Shown here one piece after another: positions 1-7,251 of a DNA stretch of 64,000 nt. The stretch spans positions 1 through 64,000 of the forward strand of contig NZ_JARGYC010000015.1 in the NCBI RefSeq assembly GCF_029168335.1, written 5' to 3'. This DNA comes from Psychromarinibacter sediminicola. GTDB lineage: Bacteria > Pseudomonadota > Alphaproteobacteria > Rhodobacterales > Rhodobacteraceae. A program made the translations under genes and the position numbers. The notes below the pieces were generated by a model. It made no database searches. It saw nothing but the letters and a program-made list of their open reading frames with translations, and was not told the origin of the DNA. Positions within the stretch are counted from its first letter, which is position 1; each line of letters begins with the position of its first letter.

Positions 1-4
1 GGAT

Positions 5-24
5 CGGACCGCGCAAGCGGTCCG
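5..24 (-). terminator. stem-loop after the ArgE-like gene
   Basis: Perfect 8-bp stem CGGACCGC/GCGGTCCG with a four-base GCAA loop, starting 8 bases past the stop codon. There is no T-tract on the minus strand, so it may be an mRNA 3' end structure and not a classic intrinsic terminator. Confidence 0.5.
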
Positions 25-32
25 AAACCCCC

Positions 33-1190
33 TCACAACCGGTCGCCCAGCCGGTCCAGCAGATCCAGACATTTCTGCAGCTGCGTGCGGCTGACGAACT
101 CGTCGGCCTTGTGCGCCTGCTCGATCGAGCCGGGCCCGCAGACCACCGTGTCGATCCCCAACGACTGGAACAGCCCCGCCTCCGTCCCGAAGGGCACCAG
201 GTCGGTCCCGTTGGCCCCGGTCAGCTCGCAGATCAGGTCGCGGGCCGCGTTGTGGTGCATCGGCTCCAGCCCCCGCACCTCGCCCAGCGTGTGGGTCACG
301 ATCCCCGCCTCCGGGTCCACGTCGTGCATCGCCGGCAGCAGCACGTCGTGGATGTACTCGTGCAAATCGTGCTTCACGTAATCGGCGTCGTCGGTGATGA
401 CCGGCCGCATCTCCCAGATGACCTCGGCCTTGGCGGCGATCACGTTGGGCGCGTGGCCGCCGGTCAGCGCGCCCACGTTGATCGTGGTCCAGGGCGGGTC
501 GAACTGGCTGCCCGGCGGCGTGCGCGCCTTCAGTCGGTCCTTCAGCTCCAGCAGGCGCGAGACGTAGCGCGCGGCGTATTCCACCGCGTTCACCCCGTGG
601 TCGGGGGACGAGCCGTGCCCCTCCAGCCCGGTGAACTCGGTCTGGTACTCGTAGCAGCCCTTGTGCCCCTCGATCACCCGCATCGAGGTGGGCTCGCCGA
701 TCAGGCACAGGCCGGGGCGCAGCTGGCGCGCCTTCAGCACCTCGACCAGCGACTGCGCGCCGAGACAGCCGATCTCCTCGTCATGGGTAAAGACGAAATG
801 GACGGGGCGCCCGTTCACCCGCTCGGCCAGGTCCGGCGCCGCCTCGACGCAGGCGGCGATGAAGCCCTTCATGTCGCAGGTGCCGCGGCCGTAGAGCAGC
901 CCCTCGTGCTCCACCATGTCGTAGGGGTCCGAGCTCCACGGCTGGTCCTCCACCGGCACGACGTCGGTATGGCCGCACAGCATCAGCCCGCCATCCGTGT
1001 CCTCGGGCCCGATGGTGGCGAAGAGGTTCGCCTTCAGGCCGCTCTCGTCCTGCAGCACCTCGCAGCGCGCGCCGGCCGACTCCAGCCGGTTGGCGAGATA
1101 GGCGATGGCGTCGAGGTTGGAGTCGGCGGAGACCGTTGGAAAGCCGATCAGGTCGGCCAGGGTCGCGACAGTGCGGTCGAGCGGTGTCAT
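33..1190 (-). CDS. argE: M20-family acetylornithine deacetylase-like protein
   Basis: A 385-residue M20 metallopeptidase-family amidohydrolase, expected to remove an N-acetyl group from acetylornithine or a related acyl amino acid in the cytoplasm. Metal-binding features are visible: GHTDVVP (His74, Asp76), RGTCDMKG, the Glu-Glu pair in HDEEIGCLG, and a C-terminal HKADE histidine typical of ArgE. The ATG at 1190 is preceded by AAAGGAGA about 12 bases away; a longer open frame upstream lacks homology-like sequence. It lies downstream of doeA on the same strand, so N-acetyl-diaminobutyrate or another ectoine breakdown product is a possible substrate, but the usual deacetylase of that pathway (DoeB/EutE) belongs to a different family. 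The exact substrate is uncertain. Confidence 0.85.
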   Translation of the reverse strand: MTPLDRTVATLADLIGFPTVSADSNLDAIAYLANRLESAGARCEVLQDESGLKANLFATIGPEDTDGGLMLCGHTDVVPVEDQPWSSDPYDMVEHEGLLYGRGTCDMKGFIAACVEAAPDLAERVNGRPVHFVFTHDEEIGCLGAQSLVEVLKARQLRPGLCLIGEPTSMRVIEGHKGCYEYQTEFTGLEGHGSSPDHGVNAVEYAARYVSRLLELKDRLKARTPPGSQFDPPWTTINVGALTGGHAPNVIAAKAEVIWEMRPVITDDADYVKHDLHEYIHDVLLPAMHDVDPEAGIVTHTLGEVRGLEPMHHNAARDLICELTGANGTDLVPFGTEAGLFQSLGIDTVVCGPGSIEQAHKADEFVSRTQLQKCLDLLDRLGDRL

Positions 1191-1410
1191 GCGCGGCGCG
1201 GTCTCCTTTCGTCTGCCTGCGGTAGTCGCAATCTGTGTGGCGGCATGGCCGAAGTCCCGCGCTGCGGCACGTCGGGGGGCGGCCGGCGGCGCGTCCCGGC
1301 GCGCTTTGGCCAACACTTCGGCACCTTGCACGTCCTTCGTGCGTTGGCGCGACCGCTCCGGTCAAGCCCTGTGGCACGCCCGACCGGCCGGCCGGGGCGC
1401 CCCTGTGGCA

Positions 1411-1429
1411 GCCGCGCCGGCGGCGCGGC
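1411..1429 (-). terminator. GC stem-loop just after doeA
   Basis: Perfect stem GCCGCGCC/GGCGCGGC with a three-base loop, beginning 5 bases beyond the doeA stop. No T-tract follows. The remaining 1191-1434 interval has no gene I can support. Confidence 0.4.
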
Positions 1430-1434
1430 GCCGC

Positions 1435-2622
1435 TCAATCCTTCACCAGCAGCCGCCGCGGCAGGTTGCAGAAGGTCTCGGCCGGGCCGTCCTCGCGGAT
1501 CAGGATCGACTCGGTGATCTCCAGCCCCCAGGTCTCCATCCAGAGCCCCGGCATGAAGTGGAACGTCATCCCTGGCTCCAGCTCGGTCTCGTCCTCGGGG
1601 CGCAGCGAGATCGTGCGCTCGCCCCAGTCCGGCGGATAGCTGAGCCCGATCGGATAGCCGCAGCGCGCGCCGCGCTGGATGCCGGCGCGGTCCATCGCGG
1701 CGCCGAGCGCGTTGGCGATGTCGCAGGCGCGGTTGCCGGCGCGGGCGGCTTCCAGCCCCGCCTCCAGCCCCTCGACCAGCGCCTCCTCGCCGCGCTTGAT
1801 GTGGTCGGGCAGGTCCTTGCCCAGAAACACCGACCGGCAGAGCGGCGCGTGATAGCGCCGGTAGCAGCCCGAGAGCTCGAAGAAGGTGCATTCGCCCTCG
1901 TTCATCGGTGCGCCGTTCCAGGTCAGGTGCGGCGCCGCGGCCGACGGGCCCGAGGGCATCAGCGGCACGATCGCCGGATAATCGCCCCAGGCGCCGTCGG
2001 CGCCCTCGATCCCGGCGGCCATGATCCTGGCCGCGATCTCGTTCTTCGCCACGCCCGGCGCGGCCATGTCCAGCGCGAGCTGGTTGATCCTTTCCGAGAT
2101 CTTCGCCGCCTTGCGCATGAAGGCGATCTCCTCGTCGGATTTCACCGCGCGCTGCCAGTTGATGAGGCCGGTCGCGTCGATCAGGTTCGAATCGGCCAGC
2201 TCCACCAGCAGCGTCGTGTAGGCGCGGGCGGAGAAATAGTAGTTCTCCATCTCGATGCCGACATTGGCCTCGCCGAAGCCCTGGCCGCGCAGGAGCGAGG
2301 CGAGGTGCTGCATCGGGTGCAACTCGGTCGACTGCACGAAATGGTCGGGATAGCTGTCTATGCCGGTGCGGTCGGTGTCGACGGTGCGGATCGCGCCGTT
2401 GGCGTCCTGGCGCCGGCCCCACCAGTAGGGGCGGTCTTCCAGCGGCAGGATCACGGCCTGGTGGACATAGAAGGACCAGCCGTCGTAGCCGGTCAGCCAG
2501 GCCATGTTCGACGGGTCCGTGACGATCAGCACGTCGAGGCCCTTGGCCTCCATCGCGGCGCGGGTCTTGGCCAGGCGGCGGTCGTACTCGGCCGCCGAGA
2601 ACGGGGGGATCGGGTCGGTCAT
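1435..2622 (-). CDS. doeA: ectoine hydrolase DoeA (EutD), M24-like fold
   Basis: A 395-residue protein of the creatinase/aminopeptidase-P fold. The characteristic N-terminal stretch around 'LTGYDGWSFYVHQ' and 'PDHFVQSTE' and the C-terminal 'GLSYPPDWGERTISL' and 'TFHFMPGLW' match what I remember of DoeA/EutD, which opens the ectoine ring to N-acetyl-diaminobutyrate. The two metal-binding aspartates of true M24 peptidases are absent (HLTWNGA and YHAPLCRS in their places), in keeping with the metal-free mechanism reported for EutD. The ATG follows a GGAGCGAGCG stretch. The deacetylase DoeB and the ectoine transporter are not in the window; only an ArgE-like gene follows. A DMSP lyase (DddP) was considered and is less likely because DddP keeps metal ligands. 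Confidence 0.85.
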   Translation of the reverse strand: MTDPIPPFSAAEYDRRLAKTRAAMEAKGLDVLIVTDPSNMAWLTGYDGWSFYVHQAVILPLEDRPYWWGRRQDANGAIRTVDTDRTGIDSYPDHFVQSTELHPMQHLASLLRGQGFGEANVGIEMENYYFSARAYTTLLVELADSNLIDATGLINWQRAVKSDEEIAFMRKAAKISERINQLALDMAAPGVAKNEIAARIMAAGIEGADGAWGDYPAIVPLMPSGPSAAAPHLTWNGAPMNEGECTFFELSGCYRRYHAPLCRSVFLGKDLPDHIKRGEEALVEGLEAGLEAARAGNRACDIANALGAAMDRAGIQRGARCGYPIGLSYPPDWGERTISLRPEDETELEPGMTFHFMPGLWMETWGLEITESILIREDGPAETFCNLPRRLLVKD

Positions 2623-2673
2623 CGCTCGCTCCGAAAAGTTTCCTGTGCAGCAAATCTGATTCCCGTGCGGGTT

Positions 2674-2702
2674 ACTATAGGGTTGCCGCCATTCTGTCGG
2701 AA
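2674..2702 (-). promoter_or_regulatory. candidate promoter of doeA
   Basis: On the minus strand a TATAGT -10 hexamer (2674-2679) lies 17 bases from a weak TTCCGA -35 (2697-2702), about 52 bases upstream of the doeA ATG. Only the -10 is a good match. Confidence 0.35.
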
Positions 2703-2770
2703 TTTCTTCTCCGCCGGTGCGTCGCGCGGCGCGCCATACCGGCGGCGGGCCGGCGGAGAGACCCGGCCAT

Positions 2771-2792
2771 GCGTATTTTCAACGAGAAGAAG
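2771..2792 (-). repeat. dispersed gene-end motif, copy A
   Basis: Copy of the CTTCTTCTCGTT-AAAATACGC motif (read on the minus strand), 29 bases past the truA stop. Five related copies occur in the window at 7076, 14791, 16923, 33799 and 45644. It reads GTATTTTCAACGAGAAGAAG on the plus strand. Confidence 0.75.
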
Positions 2793-2821
2793 TTGCTGGA
2801 GGCGCGAACGGGCGGCCGGGG

Positions 2822-3577
2822 TCAGGCGAAGGGATCGGCGGGGTATCCGACGCGGGTCAGATAGAGCCCGTCCGGCGGCGCCACCGGCCCGCAGGCGGCG
2901 CGGTCGCGCGCGTCGAGCGCCGCCTTCACCGCGTCCGGCGCCCAGGCGCCCGCGCCGACCCGTTCCAGCGTGCCGACGAAGCTGCGCACCTGGTTGTGCA
3001 GGAAGGATCGGGCGCGGACCGCGATCCGCACCTCGGCCTCGGCTGCCGTCACCTCTATCGCGTCCACCGTCTTCACCGGGCTCTTGGCCTGGCATTCCGA
3101 GGCGCGGAAGGTCGTGAAGTCGTGCTGCCCCACCAGGGCCGCGGCCCCGTCCCGCATCGCCGCGACGTCCATCGCCTGCGGCACCCGCCAGGCCAGCCCC
3201 CGGTCATGGGTCAGCGGCGCCCGGCGGCAGATCATTCGGTAGAGGTACTGCCGCTCCGTGGCCGAGAACCGCGCATGCCAGTCGTCCGCCACCCGCGCCG
3301 CGTCCACCACCGCCACGTGCTCCGGCTTGAGATGATGGTTCAGCGCCTCCGACAGACGGAACGGATCCCAGGCCCTGGCCATATCGCAATGCGCCACCTG
3401 GCCCAGCGCATGCACCCCGGCATCCGTCCGCCCCGCCGCGGCGATCGCCGGCGCGTCGGGCTCCAGCCGGCGCAGCGCCTCCTCGACGGCCTGCTGCACG
3501 GACGGGTGCGCCTTCTGCCGCTGCCAGCCGGAGAAGCCGCCGCCATGGTATTCGATCTTCAGCGCGTATCGGGGCAT
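2822..3577 (-). CDS. truA: tRNA pseudouridine(38-40) synthase TruA
   Basis: A 251-residue TruA-family enzyme that converts uridines 38-40 of the tRNA anticodon stem to pseudouridine. It starts [12 protein letters not shown], the usual first strand of TruA, and carries the catalytic motif [11 protein letters not shown] with the nucleophile Asp52. Length fits the family (about 250-270). The open frame continues upstream to 3640 but the added residues have no family character, so the ATG at 3577 is used. It is followed by repeat copy A and then the divergent-looking gap before doeA; it seems to be transcribed alone or after flp. Confidence 0.95.
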   Translation of the reverse strand: MPRYALKIEYHGGGFSGWQRQKAHPSVQQAVEEALRRLEPDAPAIAAAGRTDAGVHALGQVAHCDMARAWDPFRLSEALNHHLKPEHVAVVDAARVADDWHARFSATERQYLYRMICRRAPLTHDRGLAWRVPQAMDVAAMRDGAAALVGQHDFTTFRASECQAKSPVKTVDAIEVTAAEAEVRIAVRARSFLHNQVRSFVGTLERVGAGAWAPDAVKAALDARDRAACGPVAPPDGLYLTRVGYPADPFA

Positions 3578-3626
3578 GGCGCTCCGATTACCGCGCGCGC
3601 CCGCCGCGGGCAAACCGGAAACGCAG

Positions 3627-3655
3627 GACGCCCCGGACATCCTGCCCGGGGCGTC
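3627..3655 (-). terminator. stem-loop between flp and truA
   Basis: A perfect 10-bp stem GACGCCCCGG/CCGGGGCGTC with a 9-base loop, 43 bases after the flp stop and 50 bases before truA. No clear T-tract on the minus strand. Confidence 0.5.
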
Positions 3656-3698
3656 GTCTTGTTCGGTCGAGAGGGCGGCCGAGGCCGCCGCGCCGACC

Positions 3699-3893
3699 TC
3701 AGTAGGTCGTCTTCACATCCTGCGAGGACAGGTGCGAGCCGATGGTCTCGCCGTAGTCGTTGGTGGCGCCGCCGACGGTGGTCAGCACGGCGATGCCGAG
3801 GCCGACGATGGCAGCGGTCAGCACGACCCAGTCGACGGTCACGGCGCCGTCTTCGTCACGCTTGAAGCGGTTGATCAGGTTGAACAGTTTCAT
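3699..3893 (-). CDS. Flp-family type IVb pilin-like protein
   Basis: A 64-residue protein with a short charged N-terminus ([16 protein letters not shown]) followed by [20 protein letters not shown], a single hydrophobic helix of the Flp/Fap pilin type. The glycine before the helix fits the prepilin peptidase site, although the usual Glu5 is replaced by an Asp in VDW. Flp pilins form adhesive fibres exported by the Tad system, but no tad gene is in the window, so this is an orphan pilin gene. A GGAGAGAG sequence precedes the ATG. It is divergent from the DUF1036 pair. Confidence 0.8.
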   Translation of the reverse strand: MKLFNLINRFKRDEDGAVTVDWVVLTAAIVGLGIAVLTTVGGATNDYGETIGSHLSSQDVKTTY

Positions 3894-4093
3894 GTCTCTC
3901 TCCGTTACTCTTCGCTCGATCCGAGCTTCCTGCCGCCGTCCGGGTTTTCCGACTATTCGGCGGCGACATGATCGAAGTTAACGGCGTATCGGGGCGGGAA
4001 TTGGGCGTCCCATGGCCCATTTCCGGGAAACGCTGCGTTAATTGCGAGGCTTCCGCGGCGGCAGGCCAGGGCCACGGGGCGGGTATTAGATGC

Positions 4094-4123
4094 TTGTCCG
4101 GCGGCCCGCGGCGCGGCTAGACT
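4094..4123 (+). promoter_or_regulatory. candidate promoter of the DUF1036 pair
   Basis: TTGTCC (4094-4099) and TAGACT (4118-4123) with an 18-base spacer, 22 bases before the ATG at 4146. The rest of 3894-4093, upstream of both divergent genes, shows nothing else I can name. Confidence 0.45.
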
Positions 4124-4145
4124 GTCGTCATCAGTGGAGGAGTCC

Positions 4146-5762
4146 ATGACCGTTTTCAGACAGATCATTCTGGCGTTCGCCTTTACCACCGCGGCCGGCA
4201 CCGCCCAGGCGGCCCTGCAATTCTGCAACGAGACCGATGACATACAAAGCGTCGCCATCGGCTATCAGGGGGCCAGCGCCTGGACCTCCGAGGGGTGGTG
4301 GAACATCGACCCGGGGGCCTGCGCCACCGTGGTCGGCGGCGACCTGACCAAGCGCTATTACTATTACCGCTCCGAGGTGAACGGCGGCGACTTCCCGGGC
4401 GAGGGCTACATGTTCTGCACCACGCCGGAGGAATTCGAGATCGTCGGCGACACCGACTGCGCCAGCCGCGGCTATGACAGCGAATCCTTCCGCGAGATCG
4501 ACACCGGCGAGACCGCGACCGACTTCACCTTCACCCTGACCGCCGAGACGACCTCGCCGCCCAAGATCGGCGAGGGTCCGGCGAACGACACCCCCGCGAC
4601 CGACGAGACCGGCCTGCGCATCTGCAACTCCACCGGCGAGATCCAGAGCGTCTCGATCGGCTACGAGGGCGACGAGGGGTTCCTTTCGGAAGGCTGGTGG
4701 AACATCGACCCCGACGACTGCGCCAAGGTGCTCGCCGGCGAATTGCAGCGCCGCTACTACTATTACCGCGCCGAGGTCGAGGCCGGCCCGTTCGAGGGCG
4801 AGGGCTACATGTTCTGCACCTCGCCCGAGGTCTACACGATCGTCGGCGACAGCGATTGCGAAAGCCGCGGCTACGATACCGAGAGCTTCTCCGAGATCGA
4901 CACCGGGCCCACCGCGCGCGGCTACACCTTCTACATCACCGCCGACGGGGCCGCGCCGCCGCCGCAGCCCGACGAGACCCCGCCGGCGCCCACCGGCGAG
5001 GGCGCCGGGCTGGAGGTCTGCAACGATACCGGCGAGGTGCAGAGCGTCACCATCGGCTATGAAGGCGCCGAGGACTGGACGTCCGAAGGCTGGTGGAATA
5101 TCGACCCGGGCGACTGCGCGATGCCGGCGCTCGACGGCGTCAACCGGCGCTACATCTACTATCGCGCCGAGATCGACGGCGGGCCGTTCGACGGGCAGAA
5201 CTACTTCTTCTGCACCACGCCCGAGGCCTTCGTGATCGTCGGCGACAGCGAATGCGAGGCGCGCGGCTACGATCGCGAGGAATATGCCGAGGTCGATACC
5301 GGCGGCACCACCGGCCTGTTCACCCTGACGCTCGTCGACCCTGCGGGGACGGACGGGCCGCCCTCGCCCGAGGACGACCGCGATCCGTTCCCCGACGGGC
5401 CGAAACCGGACGACACGCCCGGCGAGGTGGTCGAAGAGAGTGTCCCGGAGGTCGACGGGCCGGAGGAACCCAGCTTCGACTTCGGCCTGCCCGATGAGGA
5501 GCCGGCCGAGGAGCCCGCCGAGGAGACCGAGTTGCCGGCCGAAGACCCCGACGCCGGACCGGGCGAGGCACCGGTCGAAGAGCCCATGGAGCCGGTCGAA
5601 GAGCCCATGGAATCAGTCGAGGAGCCGATGGAACCGGTTGAGGAGCCGATGGAGGAGCCCGACGAGGAGCTCGACTTCGATCTCGACCTGGACATGGACG
5701 AAATGCCGGCCGAGGACGACGACGAGCGCCGGATCCGTCGCGGCAGTACGCGCGGGAGCTGA
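4146..5762 (+). CDS. secreted protein with three tandem DUF1036 domains and an acidic repeat tail
   Basis: A 538-residue protein. Residues 1-22 are a signal peptide ending AQA. Three DUF1036 domains follow (about 24-133, 157-265, 288-397), each with the signature SEGWWNIDP, RY(Y/I)YYR, F/YMFCT and RGYD. Each holds four cysteines with identical spacing of 32, 32 and 14 residues (27/59/91/105, 160/192/224/238, 292/324/356/370), suggesting two disulfides per domain outside the cytoplasm. The last 130 residues are Pro/Glu/Asp-rich, with repeats of VEEPMEP followed by an Asp-rich run. Start ATG 4146 is preceded by GGAGGAG. The function of DUF1036 is unknown to me. It is 4 bases upstream of a second DUF1036 gene. 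Confidence 0.9.
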   Translation: MTVFRQIILAFAFTTAAGTAQAALQFCNETDDIQSVAIGYQGASAWTSEGWWNIDPGACATVVGGDLTKRYYYYRSEVNGGDFPGEGYMFCTTPEEFEIVGDTDCASRGYDSESFREIDTGETATDFTFTLTAETTSPPKIGEGPANDTPATDETGLRICNSTGEIQSVSIGYEGDEGFLSEGWWNIDPDDCAKVLAGELQRRYYYYRAEVEAGPFEGEGYMFCTSPEVYTIVGDSDCESRGYDTESFSEIDTGPTARGYTFYITADGAAPPPQPDETPPAPTGEGAGLEVCNDTGEVQSVTIGYEGAEDWTSEGWWNIDPGDCAMPALDGVNRRYIYYRAEIDGGPFDGQNYFFCTTPEAFVIVGDSECEARGYDREEYAEVDTGGTTGLFTLTLVDPAGTDGPPSPEDDRDPFPDGPKPDDTPGEVVEESVPEVDGPEEPSFDFGLPDEEPAEEPAEETELPAEDPDAGPGEAPVEEPMEPVEEPMESVEEPMEPVEEPMEEPDEELDFDLDLDMDEMPAEDDDERRIRRGSTRGS

Positions 5763-5766
5763 GGCG

Positions 5767-6969
5767 ATGCGGAACGCTATTCTGCGCACGCTCGCGGCAG
5801 GGGCGCTCTGGGCCGCTATGGCCGGGGGCGCCCAGGCCGGGCTGGACGTCTGCAACGACACCGATGTCGTCCAGACCGTCGCCATCGGCTTCAAGGGCGA
5901 GCGCGACTGGACCTCGGAAGGGTGGTGGAACATCGACCCGGGCGATTGCGCCCGCGTCCTGGGCGGCGACCTGACGCAACGCTACTATTACTACTATGCG
6001 GAGTCGGTGAACGAGAACTTCCAGGGGCAGGACTACTTCTTCTGCGCCTCCAACGAGGTGTTCTCGATCGTCGGCGACACCTCCTGCGAGCAGCGCGGTT
6101 ACGAGACCCTGTCGATGCGCGAGATCGACACCGGGGAAACCGCGCGCGAGTTCACGCTGACGCTGGTGGACGACGGCGGCAAGCCCACGGGCGGCGACAA
6201 GATCGCGCCGAAGCTGGAAGACGGCGACAATCCCGACAACACGCCGGGCGAGACGATCACCTCCACCGATACCGACACGTCCGGCCCCGGCGGCCCCGGC
6301 AGCGGCGAAGAGGTGAACGAGGTCGTGCAGGACACCACCGTGGTCCCGCCCGAGGACGTGCCGATGTCGGTCTCGATGGAGGATCTGAAGACCGAGATCC
6401 CGCAGGGCAACCACGGCAAGCCCTTCGAGACGGTCGCGCTGTTCCAGGGCTGCGAGCTGGAGGGCGGGCGCGAGTTCTGTTCGTTCCACGCCGGCGACTG
6501 GAAGATGCGGGTGTTCTACCGCGGCCCCACGCCCGAGCGGCTGATGTACGCGCTGGAGGAACTGGCGATCAACATGCCGGTGCTGCTGAAGGGCGACATG
6601 GTCGAGACCAAGGGCAACATCGCCGCCATCGTCGTGCGCGGGGTGGAGCCGCGCCCGGGCGAGGACGAGGAGTCTCTGCTGCGGGCCTATATCCAGGGCG
6701 ACTGGATCGACCAGGGCGACGGGCGGTGGGAGATGACGGTGCTGGGCTCCGAGGTCTACTACCGGCAGGACGGCGACTTCTCGACCCACCGCTTCCTGCG
6801 GCTCGCCAAGGAATGCGACGGCTCGAACGGGCAGGGGCCGGTGCTGGTGCAGATCAACGCCGACAACAACCGCCGCACCTGCTACCGCATCGACCGCGCC
6901 GAAGGCGGCGTGCTGGAACTGACCGACGTGCGGCGCGGGCGCAGCACGACCTACCGGCGGATACAGTAG
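5767..6969 (+). CDS. secreted protein with one DUF1036 domain and a C-terminal domain of unknown function
   Basis: A 400-residue protein with a signal peptide (1-24, ending AQA). One DUF1036 domain spans about 26-135 with cysteines 29, 61, 93 and 107, the same 32/32/14 spacing as in the preceding protein. A Gly/Thr/Asp linker leads to a C-terminal region of about 200 residues beginning near DLKTEIPQGNHG, which contains further cysteines and motifs GDWKMRVFYRG, GDWIDQGDGRWEM and CYRIDRAEGG; I do not recognise this part. The ATG at 5767 sits 4 bases after the previous stop, with GAGG overlapping that stop, so the two are co-translated or at least co-transcribed. The open frame extends upstream to 5440 only as a shadow of the first gene. 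Confidence 0.88.
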   Translation: MRNAILRTLAAGALWAAMAGGAQAGLDVCNDTDVVQTVAIGFKGERDWTSEGWWNIDPGDCARVLGGDLTQRYYYYYAESVNENFQGQDYFFCASNEVFSIVGDTSCEQRGYETLSMREIDTGETAREFTLTLVDDGGKPTGGDKIAPKLEDGDNPDNTPGETITSTDTDTSGPGGPGSGEEVNEVVQDTTVVPPEDVPMSVSMEDLKTEIPQGNHGKPFETVALFQGCELEGGREFCSFHAGDWKMRVFYRGPTPERLMYALEELAINMPVLLKGDMVETKGNIAAIVVRGVEPRPGEDEESLLRAYIQGDWIDQGDGRWEMTVLGSEVYYRQDGDFSTHRFLRLAKECDGSNGQGPVLVQINADNNRRTCYRIDRAEGGVLELTDVRRGRSTTYRRIQ

Positions 6970-6986
6970 GGCGGGGCCGTTCGTCT

Positions 6987-7008
6987 CGGACCGCCTTGCG
7001 GCGGTCCG
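6987..7008 (+). terminator. stem-loop after the DUF1036 pair
   Basis: Perfect 9-bp stem CGGACCGCC/GGCGGTCCG with a TTGC loop, 17 bases after the stop. No T-tract follows. The same arm sequence occurs at 5-24 and, with one mismatch, at 33706-33725. Confidence 0.5.
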
Positions 7009-7075
7009 ATCCGCCGGGGGCTCCGCCCGTCGCCATTGTCGCTCGGACCAATGGCGCACCAATGGCGACCCCCCG

Positions 7076-7097
7076 GCGTATTTTGAACGAGAAGAAG
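7076..7097 (-). repeat. dispersed gene-end motif, copy B
   Basis: TATTTTGAACGAGAAG-type copy on the plus strand; in minus-strand sense it reads CTTCTTCTCGTTCAAAATAC and lies 154 bases past the choV stop, with the 57-bp element in between. On the plus-strand side, CGCCATTG (7031-7038) can pair with either of two CAATGGCG copies (7049-7056, 7060-7067). Confidence 0.75.
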
Positions 7098-7148
7098 CAG
7101 GGGCGGGGTGTCGGCTGTGAGAGGTCATGTGTTGCAGCGGAACGGGGC

Positions 7149-7177
7149 CGGACGCCTCATCCGATGATGGGCGTCCG
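7149..7177. repeat. inverted repeat downstream of choV
   Basis: Arms CGGACGCC (7149-7156) and GGCGTCCG (7170-7177); the loop itself contains TCATC/GATGA, so an almost continuous hairpin can form. It lies between repeat copy B and the 57-bp element. Confidence 0.55.
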
Positions 7178-7186
7178 ACCGCACCT

Positions 7187-7243
7187 GTTAGCGCTATCTA
7201 CGGGAATATCAGCCGGTTACACCCCTGTCCAACCTTGGACACC
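7187..7243 (-). repeat. 57-bp gene-end element, copy 1
   Basis: One of three elements of exactly 57 bp (others at 43533-43589 and 58329-58385). It runs from GTTAGCGCTATCTA to a GTCCAACCTTGGAC palindrome (7227-7240) and ends GGACACC. In the sense of choV it begins 8 bases past the stop codon at 7252, palindrome first. It matches the copy at 58329 at about 44 of 57 positions. Confidence 0.8.
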
Positions 7244-7251
7244 CTCGGACA

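Noticed and set aside
1435-2622. DMSP lyase DddP
   Set aside because: Same broad M24 fold, but the metal-ligand aspartates needed by DddP are missing and the sequence pattern fits DoeA.
5570-5660. CRISPR-like array in the 21-bp repeats
   Set aside because: Repeats are in frame inside a coding region with no spacers of constant length; they encode the VEEPMEP tail.
5320-7128. A 602-residue open frame on the minus strand
   Set aside because: Fully antisense to the DUF1036 genes; Arg/Pro/Ala-rich composition typical of shadow frames in GC-rich DNA, no family signals.
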